A stretch of 64,000 nucleotides of DNA, taken from positions 1-64,000 of the forward strand of contig NZ_QOHG01000002.1 in the NCBI RefSeq assembly GCF_003319125.1, in the 5' to 3' direction. This stretch comes from Blastococcus sp. TF02A-26. GTDB lineage: Bacteria > Actinomycetota > Actinomycetes > Mycobacteriales > Geodermatophilaceae. The notes under the pieces were generated by a model. The model saw only the letters and a program-made list of their open reading frames with translations, made no database searches and had not been told where the DNA came from. Numbering within the stretch: the first letter of the stretch is position 1; each line of letters starts with the position of its first letter. This document shows positions 49,955 through 58,119 of the stretch, one piece after another. The position numbers and the translations under genes are program-made.

Positions 49955-50593
49955 ATGTCACTGTCGCGCCCCGCCTCCGCTCCGGCCCGCCGCACCTCCC
50001 GCCTCCCCCGGAGTGCGCGCCGGCTGCAGCTGCTGCAGGCCGCGCAGGAGGTCTTCGTGGCCCAGGGGTTCCACGCCGCGGCCATGGACGAGATCGCCGA
50101 CCGGGCCGGGGTCAGCAAGCCGGTCCTGTACCAGCACTTCCCCGGCAAGCGGGAGCTGTACCTGGCCCTGCTGGAGCTCCAGGTCACCGAGCTCGCCGAG
50201 CGGGTCCGCTCCGCCATGTCCGGTACCGCGGACAACCAGGAGCGGGTCGACGGCGCCGTCGGCGCCTACTTCGACTTCATCGACGCCGAGGGCGAGGCGT
50301 TCCGGCTCGTCTTCGAGTCCGACCTGCGCAACGACGAGGACGTCCGCACCCTGGTCGACCGCGGGACCCGCGAGTGCGTCGAGGCGATCGCCGACGTCAT
50401 CGGCGCCGAGACCGGTGCCGACCACGAGCGCGCGCTGCTGCTGGCCGCCGGCCTGACCGGGCTCGCCGAGACCAGTGCGCGGTGGTGGCTGGCCAGCAAG
50501 GGGACGGTCACCCGCGACGAGGCCGTCGCCTTCATGTCCGCGCTGGCCTGGCGCGGGATGTCCGGCTTCCCACGGGTGGACGGCGGAGCCTGA
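49955..50593 (+). CDS. TetR family transcriptional regulator
   Basis: A 212-residue regulator. The N-terminal helix-turn-helix reads LLQAAQEVFVAQGFHAAAMD, EIADRAGVSKPVLYQHFPGK, the TetR signature. The C-terminal ligand-binding domain has no clear specificity clue. It diverges from the alpha/beta hydrolase across 68 bp, so control of that gene is plausible. It is followed by the DUF3107 gene, the same pair as in mycobacteria from memory. Confidence 0.92.
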   Translation: MSLSRPASAPARRTSRLPRSARRLQLLQAAQEVFVAQGFHAAAMDEIADRAGVSKPVLYQHFPGKRELYLALLELQVTELAERVRSAMSGTADNQERVDGAVGAYFDFIDAEGEAFRLVFESDLRNDEDVRTLVDRGTRECVEAIADVIGAETGADHERALLLAAGLTGLAETSARWWLASKGTVTRDEAVAFMSALAWRGMSGFPRVDGGA

Positions 50594-50651
50594 CCCTCGC
50601 CGTTCGCTGTCGGCGCAGCCGTACGGCGGGTCCCCGGGTCGGCCGCTGGAC

Positions 50652-50657
50652 TAGCGT
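50652..50657 (+). promoter_or_regulatory. -10 hexamer TAGCGT of the DUF3107 gene
   Basis: It lies 34 nt upstream of the GTG at 50692, leaving a short leader with a CGAGGAGG ribosome-binding site. Confidence 0.5.
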
Positions 50658-50691
50658 GGACGCAGCTGAGCTACTCGAGGAGGCATCCAGC

Positions 50692-50928
50692 GTGGAAGTC
50701 AAGATCGGTGTCCAACACTCCCCCCGGGAGCTGGTCATCGACAGCCCCAAGACCCCCGACGAGATCGCTGCCGACGTGGCCGCGGCCATGAGCGGTGCCA
50801 CCAAGGACGGGCTGCTCTCGCTCGTCGACGACCGCGGTCGCCGCGTCGTCGTCCCGGTGGACCGGATCGCCTACGTGGAGATCGCCCCGGCCGACAAGCC
50901 GCGCGTGGGCTTCATCGCCGGCGCCTAG
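50692..50928 (+). CDS. DUF3107 small protein
   Basis: A 78-residue alpha/beta protein matching the full length of DUF3107: VEVKIGVQHSPRELVID, PDEIAADVAAAMSG, DRGRRVVVPVDRIAYVEI and GFIAGA. It is conserved in Actinobacteria with unknown function. GTG start with CGAGGAGG 10 nt upstream. A strong bidirectional hairpin follows. Confidence 0.93.
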   Translation: MEVKIGVQHSPRELVIDSPKTPDEIAADVAAAMSGATKDGLLSLVDDRGRRVVVPVDRIAYVEIAPADKPRVGFIAGA

Positions 50929-50940
50929 CGAGAACTGCCG

Positions 50941-50978
50941 CCTCGGGGCGTCCCCTCTCCGGAGGGGGCGCCCCGAGG
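50941..50978. terminator. Bidirectional terminator between DUF3107 and GDPD genes
   Basis: CCTCGGGGCGTCCCCTC (50941-50957) pairs with GAGGGGGCGCCCCGAGG (50962-50978) over 17 bp with one G:T pair and a 4-nt loop. Confidence 0.8.
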
Positions 50979-50982
50979 TCGT

Positions 50983-51777
50983 TCACGCCTCCGGCACCCG
51001 CGCCGCGGCCAGCTCCCGGCGCAGCTCCAACGCCCGCTGCGGGAAGTTCGTCGTCACCAGCCACGCGCGGTCGTCGCGCAGCCACGCCCGCAGCCCGGCC
51101 GGGTCGTCGACGGTCCACACCAGCAGCGGCACGCCGGCCCGCCGTGCCCAGCGCGCACCCCAGAGCCGCGCGTGACCGCGGGGGCAGACGGCGAGGTTCG
51201 CGTCGCAGGCCCGGCGGCGCCGCCCCGGCAGCACCTCGGAGATCCGCCCGGACAGCACCTTCGCGAGCCCGCGCAGACCGGCGTCCCGGGCGAGCGCGAT
51301 CCCGACGAGCAGGTCCGGGTGGCGGTCGCGGGACCAGTTCCGCACCGCCGCGACCGCGTCGTCGTCGAGCCCCGTGACCACCACGGCGTCCGGGCCCATC
51401 ACCTCGACCACGTGCCGCACCAGCACGACCTCCTCGGCCGGCGCGACGTCCCCCGCCTCGGGCCGGGACGCGAACTTGAGGTCCAGGTGGACGCGCGTGC
51501 GGCCGCGCAGCGCCGCGAGGGCGTCGTCGAGCAGGAGGAACGTCCCGGCCAGGGCGGCGAACTCGGGGAACGTCAGCGAGGCGACCGGGACGCGGCGGTC
51601 CCCGTCGGCCACCCAGGAGTCGTGGTGGACGACGTGGACGCCGTCCCGGCACCGCTGGACGTCGACCTCCACGTACTCGCAGCCGTTCCCGGCCGCCTCG
51701 CGCAGCGCCTCGAGGGTGTTCTCCCGCGCGACGTCGTCCCCCACCCCGCCGCGGTGCGCCGACAGCAGCGGCGTCAC
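50983..51777 (-). CDS. Glycerophosphodiester phosphodiesterase
   Basis: A 264-residue TIM-barrel enzyme releasing sn-glycerol-3-phosphate from glycerophosphodiesters. The start SAHRGG holds the catalytic His/Arg, ENTLEAL and YVEVDVQRCRDGVHVVHHD hold metal ligands and the second His, and HLDLKF and WTVDDPAGLRAWL complete the GDPD pattern. No signal peptide, so it is cytoplasmic. The GTG overlaps the ferritin-like gene stop (GTGA). Confidence 0.92.
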   Translation of the reverse strand: MTPLLSAHRGGVGDDVARENTLEALREAAGNGCEYVEVDVQRCRDGVHVVHHDSWVADGDRRVPVASLTFPEFAALAGTFLLLDDALAALRGRTRVHLDLKFASRPEAGDVAPAEEVVLVRHVVEVMGPDAVVVTGLDDDAVAAVRNWSRDRHPDLLVGIALARDAGLRGLAKVLSGRISEVLPGRRRRACDANLAVCPRGHARLWGARWARRAGVPLLVWTVDDPAGLRAWLRDDRAWLVTTNFPQRALELRRELAAARVPEA

Positions 51778-52424
51778 GGGTTGAGGCCCAGCGTCCTCAT
51801 CCGGTCGGTGTGCGCGCTGGTGATCCGCTCGATGAGGCGGCCGATGCCCGAGAGGTCCCCGGTCCCGGTCATGATCAGCTGGGCCAGGTCGTCCCGCTCG
51901 GCGATGACGGCCTGCGACTGGGTGATGGCCTCACCGACCAGCCGCCGTCCCCACAACGCGAGCCGGCCGGCCACCTTCTGGTTGCTGACGATGGCGGCCC
52001 GGACCTCGCGGACGGCGAAGTCCGCGTGGCCGGTGTCGGCCATGACCTCGAGGATCAGCGACCGGTCGGGCTCGGGCAGGAAGGTCGCGACCTCGCGGTA
52101 GAAGTCCGCGGCCAGCCCGTCGCCGACGTAGGCCTTGACCAGGCCCTCGAGCCAGGTCCGCGGCCGGGTGCTGGTGTGGAAGGCGTCGAGGGCGGCGACG
52201 AAGGGGCCCATGGCCTCCACCGGGTCCGCGCCGAGCTCGACCAGCCGCGCGGTCAGCCGCCCGTGGTGCGCCAGCTCGGCGGCGGCCATGCGGGCCAGCG
52301 CGGCGTGACCGGTCAGCGTCGGAGCCAGCCGGGCGTCCTCCGCCAGCCGGTCGAAGGCGGTCAGCTCGGCGTACGCGAGCGCGCCGAGCAGGTCGACGAC
52401 GGCGCGGGTCTCGACCGTGGTCAC
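51774..52424 (-). CDS. Ferritin-like-fold protein (MiaE-like)
   Basis: A 216-residue helical protein with carboxylate and His residues spaced as in ferritin-like di-iron proteins: LAYAELTAFDRLAEDA, AAAELAHHGRL, YVGDGLAADFYREV and ADTGHADFAV. Relatives include tRNA hydroxylase MiaE, but its substrate is not known. The GTG follows GAGGAG by 4 nt. A TAGCCT -10 lies 81 nt upstream. Coupled downstream to the GDPD gene. Confidence 0.85.
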   Translation of the reverse strand: MTTVETRAVVDLLGALAYAELTAFDRLAEDARLAPTLTGHAALARMAAAELAHHGRLTARLVELGADPVEAMGPFVAALDAFHTSTRPRTWLEGLVKAYVGDGLAADFYREVATFLPEPDRSLILEVMADTGHADFAVREVRAAIVSNQKVAGRLALWGRRLVGEAITQSQAVIAERDDLAQLIMTGTGDLSGIGRLIERITSAHTDRMRTLGLNP

Positions 52425-52505
52425 GGAACTCCTCGGGGTCCGGAGGGAGCACAGCGGGGGTGGTCCGGGTGCCCCGGCGGGGGTACTCGACACGCTGCGG
52501 CACGG

Positions 52506-52511
52506 AGGCTA
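52506..52511 (-). promoter_or_regulatory. -10 hexamer TAGCCT of the ferritin-like gene
   Basis: On the minus strand, 81 nt before the GTG at 52424, so this transcript has a leader. Confidence 0.45.
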
Positions 52512-52525
52512 ACCGTCGCGCGCGG

Positions 52526-52531
52526 TAACAT
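52526..52531 (+). promoter_or_regulatory. -10 hexamer TAACAT of the rhlE leader transcript
   Basis: It precedes a roughly 230-nt leader before the helicase start; the same hexamer serves the TetR gene. Confidence 0.5.
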
Positions 52532-52580
52532 GGGGGTCGGTGGGCCACCGGCCCGCCTGATCCACGTGCGCTGACACGTC

Positions 52581-52772
52581 TTGGACGACGCCCCGCAGAG
52601 CCCCTCCCGGGCGCGGGGCAGTCTCCCGGGCAGCCCTCGCAGGGACCCGGTCCGCTGGCCGCGTCGGCGCTGGAGAGAGATCCGCGACAACCGACCGCGG
52701 AGCGCGACCGCAGCGACGAGGACGTCGTCCGCCGGTGCCCGCTCCCCCAGCAGACCGAGGCGAGAGCACTGA
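52581..52772 (+). CDS. Candidate leader ORF upstream of rhlE
   Basis: A 63-codon TTG-initiated frame encoding a very basic, Trp-containing peptide (RDPVRWPRRRWREIRDNR). Its TGA overlaps the inferred CTG start of rhlE (CTGA at 52769-52772). No family is recognised and the start codon is weak, but it fills the leader exactly between promoter and helicase. Translation of this ORF could deliver ribosomes to the CTG by termination-reinitiation. Confidence 0.35.
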   Translation: MDDAPQSPSRARGSLPGSPRRDPVRWPRRRWREIRDNRPRSATAATRTSSAGARSPSRPRREH

Positions 52773-54478
52773 CCTCCACCGAGAGCACCCCCACGACCCC
52801 CGAGACCGAGCGCGCCGAGACCGGCGCCCCGGCACCCGAGCAGATCGAGCAGTCCGTCGAGGAGCTCGGCGGCGCGCCGGTCGCGCCCGACAGCCCGCTG
52901 TTCAGCGACTTCGACGTGCACCCCGACATCGTCGCCTCGCTGGCCGACGTCGGCATCCACCGCACCTTCGCCATCCAGGAGCTCACCCTCCCCCTGGCGC
53001 TGGCCGGCAACGACCTCATCGGCCAGGCGCGCACCGGCACCGGCAAGACCCTGGGCTTCGGTGTCCCGCTGCTCACCCGCATGACCCCGCCGAGCGAGGG
53101 GGCCGACGGCGTCCCGCAGGCGCTGGTCGTCGTCCCGACCCGCGAGCTGTGCGTGCAGGTGGCCCGCGACCTGGGCGCCGCCGGCACCCGCCGCGGCATC
53201 CGCGTGCAGGCGATCTACGGCGGCCGCGCGTTCGAGCCGCAGATCGAGTCCCTGCAGAAGGGTGTCGAGGTCGTCGTCGGCACCCCGGGCCGGCTGCTCG
53301 ACCTGGCCCAGCGCGGCGACCTGATCCTGGGCAAGGTCAAGGTCCTCGTCCTCGACGAGGCCGACGAGATGCTCGACCTGGGCTTCCTGCCCGACATCGA
53401 GCGGATCCTCGCGATGGTCCCGGAGAAGCGGCAGACGATGCTCTTCTCGGCGACCATGCCGGGCCCGATCGTGACCCTCTCCCGGTCGTTCATGACCCAG
53501 CCGACGCACATCCGGGCGCACGGCAACGACGAGGGCAGCACCGTCCCGCAGACGACCCAGTTCATCTACCGGGCGCACAACCTGGACAAGCCGGAGCTGC
53601 TCGCCCGCGTGCTGCAGTCCCGCGACCGCGGCCTGGTGATGGTCTTCTGCCGCACCAAGCGCACCGCGCAGAAGGTCGCCGACGAGCTGGTCGACCGCGG
53701 GTTCGCCGCCGCTGCCGTGCACGGCGACCTCGGCCAGGGCGCGCGCGAGCAGGCGCTGCGCGCGTTCCGCAGCGGCAAGGTCGACGTGCTGGTCGCCACC
53801 GACGTCGCCGCCCGCGGCATCGACGTCACCGGGGTCAGCCACGTCGTGAACTACCAGTGCCCCGAGGACGAGAAGACCTACGTCCACCGCATCGGCCGCA
53901 CCGGCCGGGCCGGTTCGACCGGTGTCGCCGTGACGCTGGTCGACTGGGACGACATCCCGCGCTGGCAGCTGATCAACAAGGCGCTGGACCTCGGCTTCGA
54001 CGACCCGCCGGAGACCTACTCCACCTCGCCGTGGGTCTACACCGACCTCGACGTGCCCGAGAGCGCGAAGGGCCGGCTGCCGCGCTCGCAGCGGACCCGC
54101 GAGGGCCTGGAGGCCGAGACCCTCGAGGACCTCGGCGAGACCGGCAAGCGCAACCGTCCCGCGGCCGGCGGTCGCGACGGCGCCCGGGACAGCCGCGGCC
54201 CGGCGCGCGACGCCGGCGCCGACGATGCCGAGCGCCCCGCGGGCCCGCGCAAGAGCCGTCCGCGTCGCCGCACCCGCGGCGGGTCGGGCGGGGGCTCGGC
54301 GGACGCCGGCACCCCGCAGCCGTCCGCCGAGGAGGCGACCGGCTCCCCGGACGCCTCCGGTGGGGCCGCCACGTCCGGCGAGGGCTCGTCCCGCCCGCGT
54401 CGCCGTCGTCGTCGCGGCGGTTCGGGCCGCGGTGCCGCCGGTGCTCCCGACGGCGGTCCCGAGTCCGCTTCCCAGTAG
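52769..54478 (+). CDS. rhlE: DEAD-box ATP-dependent RNA helicase
   Basis: A 569-residue helicase. Q-motif FSDFDVHPDIVASL then TFAIQELTLPLAL, Walker A ARTGTGKT, VLDEADEMLDLGF, SATMPG, ATDVAARGIDV and HRIGRTGRAG are intact. The last 110 residues are an Arg/Gly/Pro-rich basic tail for RNA binding. No ATG, GTG or TTG exists in frame before the Q-motif; GTG 52916 falls inside it. CTG 52769, with GAGG 8 nt upstream and sequence TSTESTPTTPE following, is the likely start. Confidence 0.9.
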   Translation: MTSTESTPTTPETERAETGAPAPEQIEQSVEELGGAPVAPDSPLFSDFDVHPDIVASLADVGIHRTFAIQELTLPLALAGNDLIGQARTGTGKTLGFGVPLLTRMTPPSEGADGVPQALVVVPTRELCVQVARDLGAAGTRRGIRVQAIYGGRAFEPQIESLQKGVEVVVGTPGRLLDLAQRGDLILGKVKVLVLDEADEMLDLGFLPDIERILAMVPEKRQTMLFSATMPGPIVTLSRSFMTQPTHIRAHGNDEGSTVPQTTQFIYRAHNLDKPELLARVLQSRDRGLVMVFCRTKRTAQKVADELVDRGFAAAAVHGDLGQGAREQALRAFRSGKVDVLVATDVAARGIDVTGVSHVVNYQCPEDEKTYVHRIGRTGRAGSTGVAVTLVDWDDIPRWQLINKALDLGFDDPPETYSTSPWVYTDLDVPESAKGRLPRSQRTREGLEAETLEDLGETGKRNRPAAGGRDGARDSRGPARDAGADDAERPAGPRKSRPRRRTRGGSGGGSADAGTPQPSAEEATGSPDASGGAATSGEGSSRPRRRRRRGGSGRGAAGAPDGGPESASQ

Positions 54479-54487
54479 TCCACTCCG

Positions 54488-55645
54488 ATGCCCCGACTGC
54501 GCCGCCCGCCGCTGCGGGTCTGGGTGTGGACCGCGGCCACCCTCGTGCTCGTGGTGGTGGCCGCGCTCCTGTGGCGCGGCTCCGACGCCGCGGCGACGGA
54601 GAGCACGACCGCTGCACCGGCCGACGTCCCCGACGGGGCGCCGGCCGGCGCCGTCTCGCGGGCCTGGGCCGCCGACGGCGACCCCGTCCCGGAGACCCCG
54701 GTGCAGGCCGGCCGGGTGCTCCTCGGTGAGGCGCACGGCGTCCGCGCCCTCGACGCGGTCACCGGCGAGGAGGCCTGGCACTACACCCGCTCCAACGCGC
54801 GGCTGTGCGACGTCACCGCCGTGGACGGCCGGGCGGTCGCGGTGTTCGCCACCGCGGGGCGCTGCGACGAGGCCGTGGCCCTGGACGCGGGCACCGGCGT
54901 CCGGCAGTGGACCCGCAACGTGAGCCTGCGCCCCGACGTCTCGCTGACCAGCGCGCCCGGCATGGTGGTCGCGACCTCGCCGACGGGGGTGGTCGCGATC
55001 GACCCCGCCAGCGACACGCTGCGCTGGAGCTCCGAGGTCTCGGAGGGCTGCCGGATCGAGACCGGTTCGGCCGGCAGCTCGGCCGTCGTCCTCCTGGAGT
55101 CCTGCGACGGGACGGCGCGGCTGCGCGGTCTCGACCGCAGCGACGGCGAGCAGCTGTGGAGCCGGGACGTGCCACCGCCCGACGACGGCGGCGCGGTCCA
55201 GCTCGCTGGGGCCGGCCGGCTGGTCGCCGTGGTGGCCGGCGCGGAGCTGCAGCTCTTCCAGGGCGACACCGGCGACCCGCTGCCCGCCCTCCCCCTCCCG
55301 CCCGGGTCCGCCGACGACGCACCGCCGGCGGCCGTCGAGACGACCGGCACGCTGCTCGTCTGGGCCCGCGGCACGACCGTCGCCCTCGAGCAGCCGCGCG
55401 GCCGGGTGCTGTGGTCGCAGTTCTCCCTCGGGCTGCCCGCGGTCGATCCGGACAAGGCGCTGCAGCTCGGCAGTGCGCCGGTGCTGGTGCCCGAGGACGG
55501 CGCGTTCGTGTCCCGGGACCCCCGGACGGGCGCGGAGACCGGCCGCAGCACCGTCGACGGTGGGCTGCCCGCCGGCGGGCGGACGGCGACGGTCGGACCG
55601 GTGGTGGTCTACCGGCTGCCCGACCGGGTGATCGCCTCCTCCTAG
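54488..55645 (+). CDS. Membrane-anchored PQQ-like beta-propeller protein
   Basis: A 385-residue protein. An N-terminal signal anchor (VWVWTAATLVLVVVAALLW) precedes an extracytoplasmic propeller with repeated ALDAVTGEEAWHYTR, ALDAGTGVRQWTR, AIDPASDTLRWSS and LDRSDGEQLWSRD blades. Such propellers usually scaffold other proteins; no PQQ ligands or catalytic residues stand out. It starts 9 nt after rhlE, as in mycobacteria from memory. Confidence 0.88.
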   Translation: MPRLRRPPLRVWVWTAATLVLVVVAALLWRGSDAAATESTTAAPADVPDGAPAGAVSRAWAADGDPVPETPVQAGRVLLGEAHGVRALDAVTGEEAWHYTRSNARLCDVTAVDGRAVAVFATAGRCDEAVALDAGTGVRQWTRNVSLRPDVSLTSAPGMVVATSPTGVVAIDPASDTLRWSSEVSEGCRIETGSAGSSAVVLLESCDGTARLRGLDRSDGEQLWSRDVPPPDDGGAVQLAGAGRLVAVVAGAELQLFQGDTGDPLPALPLPPGSADDAPPAAVETTGTLLVWARGTTVALEQPRGRVLWSQFSLGLPAVDPDKALQLGSAPVLVPEDGAFVSRDPRTGAETGRSTVDGGLPAGGRTATVGPVVVYRLPDRVIASS

Positions 55646-55692
55646 CGGGGACCCGCCCGGCAGCGGCCGCCGCGACGCGGTTCACTGGGTGC

Positions 55693-56646
55693 ATGGTCAT
55701 GCCCGGCGGCTCCGACGACCGCACCACCCTCGCCATCGCCCCCGACGACCTGCGCCAGCTGGCCGACCACGACGCCTCGGCCCGGACGTTCACCGGCGGC
55801 GCCGGCCCACTCGCCGCGCTGGACACCGGCGGGGACGGCGAGCGCGGCACCGTCCTCATGGTCGCCGGCTACACCGGCAGCAAGGAGGACTTCGCCCCGC
55901 TGCTGGCGCCGCTGTGCGCCGCCGGCTACCGGGTCGTCGCCGTCGACCAGCGGGGCCAGTTCGAGTCCCCCGGCCCGGACGACCCGGCGCGTTACTCGGT
56001 GGCCGAGCTGGCCGAGGACCTGCTCGGGGTGGCGCGGGTGATCGCCGACGAGACCGGGGTGCCGCACCTGCTCGGGCACAGCTTCGGCGGGCTGGTGGCC
56101 CGCGCCGCCGTCCTCGCCGACCCGTCCGCGTTCCGATCCCTGACACTGCTGGGCTCGGGCCCCTCGCAGCTGGTCGGCCCGCGCGCCGACCTGCTCGACC
56201 ACCTCGGTCCGCTGCTGGACAGCGGCGGCGTCCAGCTGGTGCACGAGACCCTCGAGCAGCTGGCGATGACCGACCCCAAGGCGCAGGCCGTCCCCGAGCC
56301 GACCCGCGCCTTCTACGCCCGCCGGTTCCTGGCCAACAGCGCCGCCGGCCTGCGCGGCATGGCCGACGCGATGACCTCCGAGCCCGACCGGGTCGCGGAG
56401 CTGGCCACCACCGGCATGCCGGTGCTGGTCGCGCACGGCGTGGCCGACGACGCCTGGACCCCGGCCGCGCAGGCCGACATGGCCGAGCGGCTCGGGGCGC
56501 GGCACGTGGTGATCGCCTCGGCGATCCACTCCCCCGCCGTCGAGAACCCGCCGGAGACGCTGGCCGCCCTGCTGGACTTCTGGGCGTCGGTGTCGGTGTC
56601 GGCCGCCGACGAGGACGCCGGCTCGACCGCTGCGGGACGCCCGTGA
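55693..56646 (+). CDS. Alpha/beta hydrolase
   Basis: A 317-residue hydrolase with VAGYTGSKEDFAPL at the oxyanion position, VVAVDQRGQFES, the Ser elbow LLGHSFGGLVARA, Asp in AHGVADDAWTP and His in ASAIHSPAVE, a full triad. Substrate unknown. ATG 55693 has TTCACT 6 nt upstream, the same variant hexamer as the TIGR03086-type gene; ATG 55699 is also possible. The stop overlaps the next GTG. Confidence 0.88.
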   Translation: MVMPGGSDDRTTLAIAPDDLRQLADHDASARTFTGGAGPLAALDTGGDGERGTVLMVAGYTGSKEDFAPLLAPLCAAGYRVVAVDQRGQFESPGPDDPARYSVAELAEDLLGVARVIADETGVPHLLGHSFGGLVARAAVLADPSAFRSLTLLGSGPSQLVGPRADLLDHLGPLLDSGGVQLVHETLEQLAMTDPKAQAVPEPTRAFYARRFLANSAAGLRGMADAMTSEPDRVAELATTGMPVLVAHGVADDAWTPAAQADMAERLGARHVVIASAIHSPAVENPPETLAALLDFWASVSVSAADEDAGSTAAGRP

Positions 56647-57521
56647 CCGGCTACCGGACGCCGCTGCCCGATCCGGCCGGCTGGACGGCGGAGGAGGACT
56701 CCCGCGGGTTCTTCGGCCCCGACAGCGTCACCTGGCGGATCCACGCCGACCCCAGCTACTCCGCCGGCGGGCTGCGCGCGCTGATGCTGCAGGCCCTGCA
56801 CCCGGTCGCGATGGACGGGGTGGCCCGCAACTCCGCCGCCTTCCGTGACGAGCCGTGGCAGCGGCTGATCCGCACCGGCCAGTACGTGGAGACGCTGACC
56901 TTCGGCACCCGCACCGAGGCGCGCCGCACGGTCGCCCGGGTGCGCGGACTGCACCACCAGCTGGGCGGCGTCGAGGAGTCCACCGGGCGCGCGTACCGCG
57001 TCGACGACCCCGACCTCCTGCTGTGGGTGCACAACTGCGAGGTCGACTCACTGCTGTCCACCGCCCGCCGTGCCGGGGTGCCGCTGACCGACGCCGACGC
57101 CGACCGTTACGTGGCCGAGCAGGTCGTCGCCGCCACGCTGGTCGGGGTCCCGGAGGACACCGTGCCGCGCACCGTCGCCGCCCTCGACGCGTGGTTCGCC
57201 GAGATGCGGCCGTCGCTGGCCGCGACCGCCGCGGCGCGCGACGCCGTCCGGACGCTGCTCCTGCCGCCGATGCCCACCTGGGTGCAGCTGCTGACCCCCG
57301 CCCGGCCGGCGTGGGGCGGCCTGGCCGGGCTCGGCTTCGCGCTACTGCCGGTGTGGGCACGGCAGATGTTCTCGATGCCCGGGCTGGGTCTGACCGACGC
57401 CGCGGCGACCGGCGCGCTGCGGGCGTTCCGGCAGGGCCTGCTCGCGCTGCCGGTGCGGATGCGTCAGTCGCCGATCGTGCGGGCCGGGTTCGACCGGACG
57501 GCACCGGCGGTCAGCGCGTAG
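56643..57521 (+). CDS. Oxygenase MpaB family protein (DUF2236)
   Basis: A 292-residue helical protein of the MpaB/latex-clearing-protein family (DUF2236). Heme-ligand candidates occur in LQALHPVAMDGVARNS and LLWVHNCEVDSLL; RTGQYVETLTFGTRTEARR is typical. Family members are heme oxygenases acting on polymers or secondary metabolites, many uncharacterised. It is coupled by GTGA overlap to the hydrolase upstream. Confidence 0.9.
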   Translation: MTGYRTPLPDPAGWTAEEDSRGFFGPDSVTWRIHADPSYSAGGLRALMLQALHPVAMDGVARNSAAFRDEPWQRLIRTGQYVETLTFGTRTEARRTVARVRGLHHQLGGVEESTGRAYRVDDPDLLLWVHNCEVDSLLSTARRAGVPLTDADADRYVAEQVVAATLVGVPEDTVPRTVAALDAWFAEMRPSLAATAAARDAVRTLLLPPMPTWVQLLTPARPAWGGLAGLGFALLPVWARQMFSMPGLGLTDAAATGALRAFRQGLLALPVRMRQSPIVRAGFDRTAPAVSA

Positions 57522-57546
57522 CAGGCTTCGCTGATGGAGGCCCTGA

Positions 57547-58119
57547 TCAGCCCTTCATCACGTACATCGACATCGCGAGCAGCGCCATGAAGATGACGGT
57601 GAAAGGCTCGACGTAGTCCCACGCGCCGGGGACGAGGCGGACGGCTAGGGCCAGCGGCACCGCGGCCGCGGCGAGCGCCACGACGACGACGCCCCGTTGA
57701 TGCTCCGGCGACCACGGTCGACTCTCGATCTGCCCGGGCTGCGCCCCCGACACGGCCGGTGGACCGACGTCTTCGTCCACGCCCCGTGCCGCCCCGTGCC
57801 AGCCGTCGCCCCGTCCGGACGACGACCGCGGAGACTCTTCGGCATGCGCCCGCGACCACGTGTACTCGCTGTCGGGGTGCCACGCCTGCCAGGCACCCAG
57901 CCGGCTCACGGCCTCGAGGATGACCGGGTAGAGCTCTTCCGCGAGCCGGTGAACGGCGTTCACCAGCGGCAACATCTGCTGGTTCGCGAACTCCGCCAGG
58001 GCCTGCATCGCTGGCGCCAGCTGCCGAGCCAGATCATCCAGAGCAGGCCCCATCGCCTCCAGCAGACGCGCCGCAACCGCCTCTGCGAGAGTCGGCGGTG
58101 CTACGGCCGGCGCGGTCAT
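57547..58119 (-). CDS. Hypothetical membrane protein coupled to a RecB-type nuclease
   Basis: A 190-residue protein with no recognised family. Residues 1-80 are predicted amphipathic helix (LAEAVAARLLEAMGPALDDL), 85-135 a polar linker, and the last 50 hold two membrane helices (VVVVALAAAAVPLALAV; FTVIFMALLAMSMYV). The ATG overlaps the nuclease stop (ATGA). Its base composition looks lower in GC than that of neighbours and it breaks the otherwise conserved gene order, suggesting later acquisition. Confidence 0.7.
   Translation of the reverse strand: MTAPAVAPPTLAEAVAARLLEAMGPALDDLARQLAPAMQALAEFANQQMLPLVNAVHRLAEELYPVILEAVSRLGAWQAWHPDSEYTWSRAHAEESPRSSSGRGDGWHGAARGVDEDVGPPAVSGAQPGQIESRPWSPEHQRGVVVVALAAAAVPLALAVRLVPGAWDYVEPFTVIFMALLAMSMYVMKG

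Larger units (their letters stand above)
52425..52580. other. Divergent control region between the ferritin-like gene and rhlE
   Basis: Contains TAGCCT (minus, 52506-52511) and TAACAT (plus, 52526-52531), two -10-like hexamers 14 bp apart facing away. No gene is seen on either strand in this part. Confidence 0.5.
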
